Source of the DNA: Candidatus Omnitrophota bacterium | Lineage (GTDB): Bacteria; Omnitrophota; Gorgyraeia; Gygaellales; Profunditerraquicolaceae | Assembly: GCA_018814745.1 (NCBI GenBank) | Contig: JAHIZC010000162.1 | Coordinates: 1-8,295, forward strand | Direction of reading: 5' to 3' | Length of the DNA: 8,295 nucleotides | Shown: positions 7,761-8,295 of the stretch, piece by piece | Layout of the letters: every line of letters starts with the position of its first letter | Position numbering within the stretch: position 1 is the first letter of the stretch | The notes under the pieces: generated by a model | What the model was told of the DNA's origin: nothing | What the model saw: only the letters and a program-made list of their open reading frames with translations | Databases searched by the model: none | Position numbers and translations under genes: made by a program

Positions 7761-7907
7761 TAAATGAGCGCATAACTTACGGAACTCAAGTGAACGTAAG
7801 TTATATGCGCGAATTTAACCCCGCTCTTTTGGCGGAATCAAACTATTAATCTTATCCTCGCCAAAAGGGCGGGGTAAGTTCAGACAGATAAGTTATGTCC
7901 TCACTTA
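7761..7907. repeat. 147-bp element with 19-bp imperfect terminal inverted repeats and two internal hairpins
   Basis: The left end (7761-7779) and the reverse complement of the right end (7889-7907) match at 16 of 19 positions. Inside, 7768-7781 pairs with 7795-7810 (a 14-bp stem with a 2-nt bulge), and 7815-7834 pairs with 7859-7877 (about 19 bp with one bulge and one G-T). The left arm can therefore pair either with the nearby copy or with the far right arm. A TTAA is present at each outer edge (7760-7763 and 7905-7908), which would fit a target-site duplication. It could be a small non-autonomous mobile element (MITE-like) or a structured mRNA leader for ptsN. No T-run follows either hairpin, so a simple intrinsic terminator is unlikely. 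Confidence 0.7.
7815..7877. repeat. Strong GC-rich hairpin inside the 147-bp element
   Basis: Arms 7815-7834 and 7859-7877 are complementary over about 19 bp, with one unpaired base and one G-T/G-U pair, around a 24-nt AT-rich loop. It is the most stable structure in the intergenic region on inspection. No uridine run follows in either direction. Confidence 0.8.
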
Positions 7908-7909
7908 AC

Positions 7910-7981
7910 TGGAGCGGGTCTGCTTCGCTCTTCAACAACCAATAGCCGGTAGAGCTTCGCAGAACCTTTCCTACTCCGTAT
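7910..7981. repeat. 72-bp direct repeat, copy 1, itself hairpin-forming
   Basis: This stretch is identical at all 72 positions to 8037-8108, and identity stops sharply at both ends. Each copy folds on itself: 7911-7914 with 7974-7977, 7917-7923 with 7959-7966 (one bulged base), and 7927-7931 with 7951-7955, separated by a symmetrical TTC/TTC internal loop around a 19-nt loop. GCTTCGC occurs once in each arm (7922-7928 and 7954-7960); its complement GCGAAGC is known to form an unusually stable mini-hairpin. No coding frame is apparent. The family is unknown to me. Confidence 0.9.
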
Positions 7982-7988
7982 AATCAAT

Positions 7989-8033
7989 TTCTTCGTAGCC
8001 CTACCATCATTTTAGATGTTGAAGGGCGAAGAA
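7989..8033. repeat. Hairpin between the two 72-bp repeats
   Basis: Positions 7989-7994 pair with 8028-8033 and 7998-8002 with 8023-8027, leaving a 3-nt bulge (7995-7997). The top closes with CATC/GATG (8005-8008 with 8015-8018). It fills most of the 55-bp spacer between the direct repeats, so the 199-bp block is three consecutive hairpins. Confidence 0.75.
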
Positions 8034-8036
8034 GAA

Positions 8037-8108
8037 TGGAGCGGGTCTGCTTCGCTCTTCAACAACCAATAGCCGGTAGAGCTTCGCAGAACCTTTCCTA
8101 CTCCGTAT
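8037..8108. repeat. 72-bp direct repeat, copy 2
   Basis: It is an exact copy of 7910-7981, offset by 127 bp, with the same internal hairpin and two GCTTCGC motifs (8049-8055 and 8081-8087). The flanking bases differ from those of copy 1 on both sides. Perfect identity in non-coding DNA suggests recent duplication, gene conversion, or a mobile or dispersed repeat family. Confidence 0.9.
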
Positions 8109-8185
8109 CACCACTTTGTTAAATTTTAACTATTTTCAAAAAAAGTTTTTATGTAACTCGTGAAAAACTGTAACTTACGACATAT

Positions 8186-8195
8186 CAATGCATTG
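8186..8195. promoter_or_regulatory. 10-bp perfect palindrome upstream of the rightward promoter (possible operator)
   Basis: CAATGCATTG is a perfect palindrome lying 14 bases before the -35 element at 8210. Its position suits an activator or repressor site for the divergent gene, but a palindrome this short can arise by chance and no regulator is identified. Confidence 0.25.
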
Positions 8196-8209
8196 CAACA
8201 ATATTTTAC

Positions 8210-8239
8210 TTGACTCATCCTCGTAAAACCCTGTAAAAT
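8210..8239 (+). promoter_or_regulatory. Sigma70-like promoter for the rightward gene
   Basis: TTGACT (8210-8215) and TAAAAT (8234-8239) are separated by 18 bases. Each hexamer differs from the consensus by one base. Transcription would start near 8245-8247, giving a leader of about 36 nt that contains the ribosome site at 8270-8275. Confidence 0.65.
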
Positions 8240-8269
8240 ATGTGTGTTGTGGCACATTAACCAACTTAC

Positions 8270-8275
8270 AGGAGG
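8270..8275 (+). promoter_or_regulatory. Ribosome binding site of the rightward gene
   Basis: A full consensus AGGAGG lies seven bases before the ATG at 8283. It is the main evidence that a plus-strand gene begins there. Confidence 0.75.
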
Positions 8276-8282
8276 TCAAAGG

Positions 8283-8295
8283 ATGAGCCTTTTTA
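8283..8295 (+). CDS. Start of a divergent gene, cut by the window edge, product unknown
   Basis: Only ATG and three further codons (Met-Ser-Leu-Phe) are inside the window, so the product cannot be named. The call rests on signals: a near-consensus sigma70 promoter at 8210-8239, a consensus AGGAGG seven bases before the ATG, and the divergent position opposite the ptsN operon. A regulator or a protein related to the carbon-state operon is possible but is only a guess from layout. Confidence 0.65.

Larger units (their letters stand above)
7746..8282. other. Divergent intergenic region, 537 bp, non-coding and rich in inverted and direct repeats
   Basis: No convincing coding sequence is seen on either strand between the ptsN start and the rightward gene. 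From left to right the region holds the ptsN ribosome site, a 147-bp inverted-repeat element (7761-7907), a 72-bp hairpin repeat (7910-7981), a different hairpin (7989-8033), a second identical 72-bp repeat (8037-8108), an AT-rich stretch with short inverted repeats, and a rightward sigma70-like promoter. The leftward promoter for the eight-gene operon must lie in this region but no strong match to TTGACA/TATAAT was found on the minus strand. No tRNA, riboswitch or transposase gene was recognised. Confidence 0.8.

Noticed and set aside
7813..7841. Minus-strand sigma70 promoter for ptsN: TTGATT, 17 bases, TTAAAT.
   Set aside because: Both hexamers match consensus at only four of six positions and the spacer is one arm of the strong hairpin. 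It is too weak to annotate, although it cannot be excluded.
7815..7877. Intrinsic transcription terminator.
   Set aside because: The stem is strong but no uridine run follows it in either direction, and it lies upstream of ptsN rather than after a gene.
7910..7981. tRNA gene on the minus strand: the repeat ends in CCCGCTCCA, resembling an acceptor stem plus CCA, and GGAG near its other end could pair with it.
   Set aside because: No T-arm GTTCRANNC, no recognisable anticodon arm and no D-arm are in place. The internal pairing is one long hairpin, not a cloverleaf. At most it mimics a tRNA end.
7910..8108. CRISPR array with two repeats.
   Set aside because: Only two repeats of 72 bp with a 55-bp palindromic spacer, and no cas genes. 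Repeat length and the structured spacer do not fit.

Overview
The window suggests an uncultured bacterium of moderate GC content with compact, tightly spaced genes. The archaeal/Thermotoga-type short AhcY, the fused-function PGI/PMI isomerase, a membrane-anchored YvcK and a sugar-permease-free PTS set are together compatible with a candidate phylum such as Omnitrophota. That placement is an inference from gene style and was not tested.

Layout: eight genes run in one direction on the minus strand and fill positions 1-7745. In transcription order they are ptsN (EIIA-Ntr type), yvcK (membrane-anchored), ptsH (HPr), ptsI (Enzyme I), a bifunctional phosphoglucose/phosphomannose isomerase, a sugar-phosphate nucleotidyltransferase, metK, and ahcY (cut by the window edge). 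Spacings are -4 to +29 nt, with two ATGA stop-start overlaps and one 1-nt gap, so they almost certainly form one operon. Positions 7746-8282 are non-coding and rich in structure: a 147-bp inverted-repeat element directly upstream of the ptsN ribosome binding site, then two identical 72-bp hairpin-forming direct repeats separated by a third hairpin. A good sigma70-type promoter follows, firing to the right into a divergent gene of which only four codons are visible.

How the genes may work together: PEP passes phosphate to Enzyme I, HPr and then the EIIA. No EIIB/EIIC sugar permease is present, so this looks like a regulatory PTS that reads the PEP/pyruvate state rather than a transporter. YvcK, which in Firmicutes binds UDP-GlcNAc and controls carbon partitioning to the cell wall, sits between ptsN and ptsH. 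The isomerase and nucleotidyltransferase would draw fructose-6-P toward nucleotide sugars. MetK and AhcY make S-adenosylmethionine and clear its by-product S-adenosylhomocysteine. The whole reads as a central carbon-state, envelope-precursor and methylation operon. No clearly new enzyme system is present. The least explained parts are the structured intergenic repeats and the gene combination itself.
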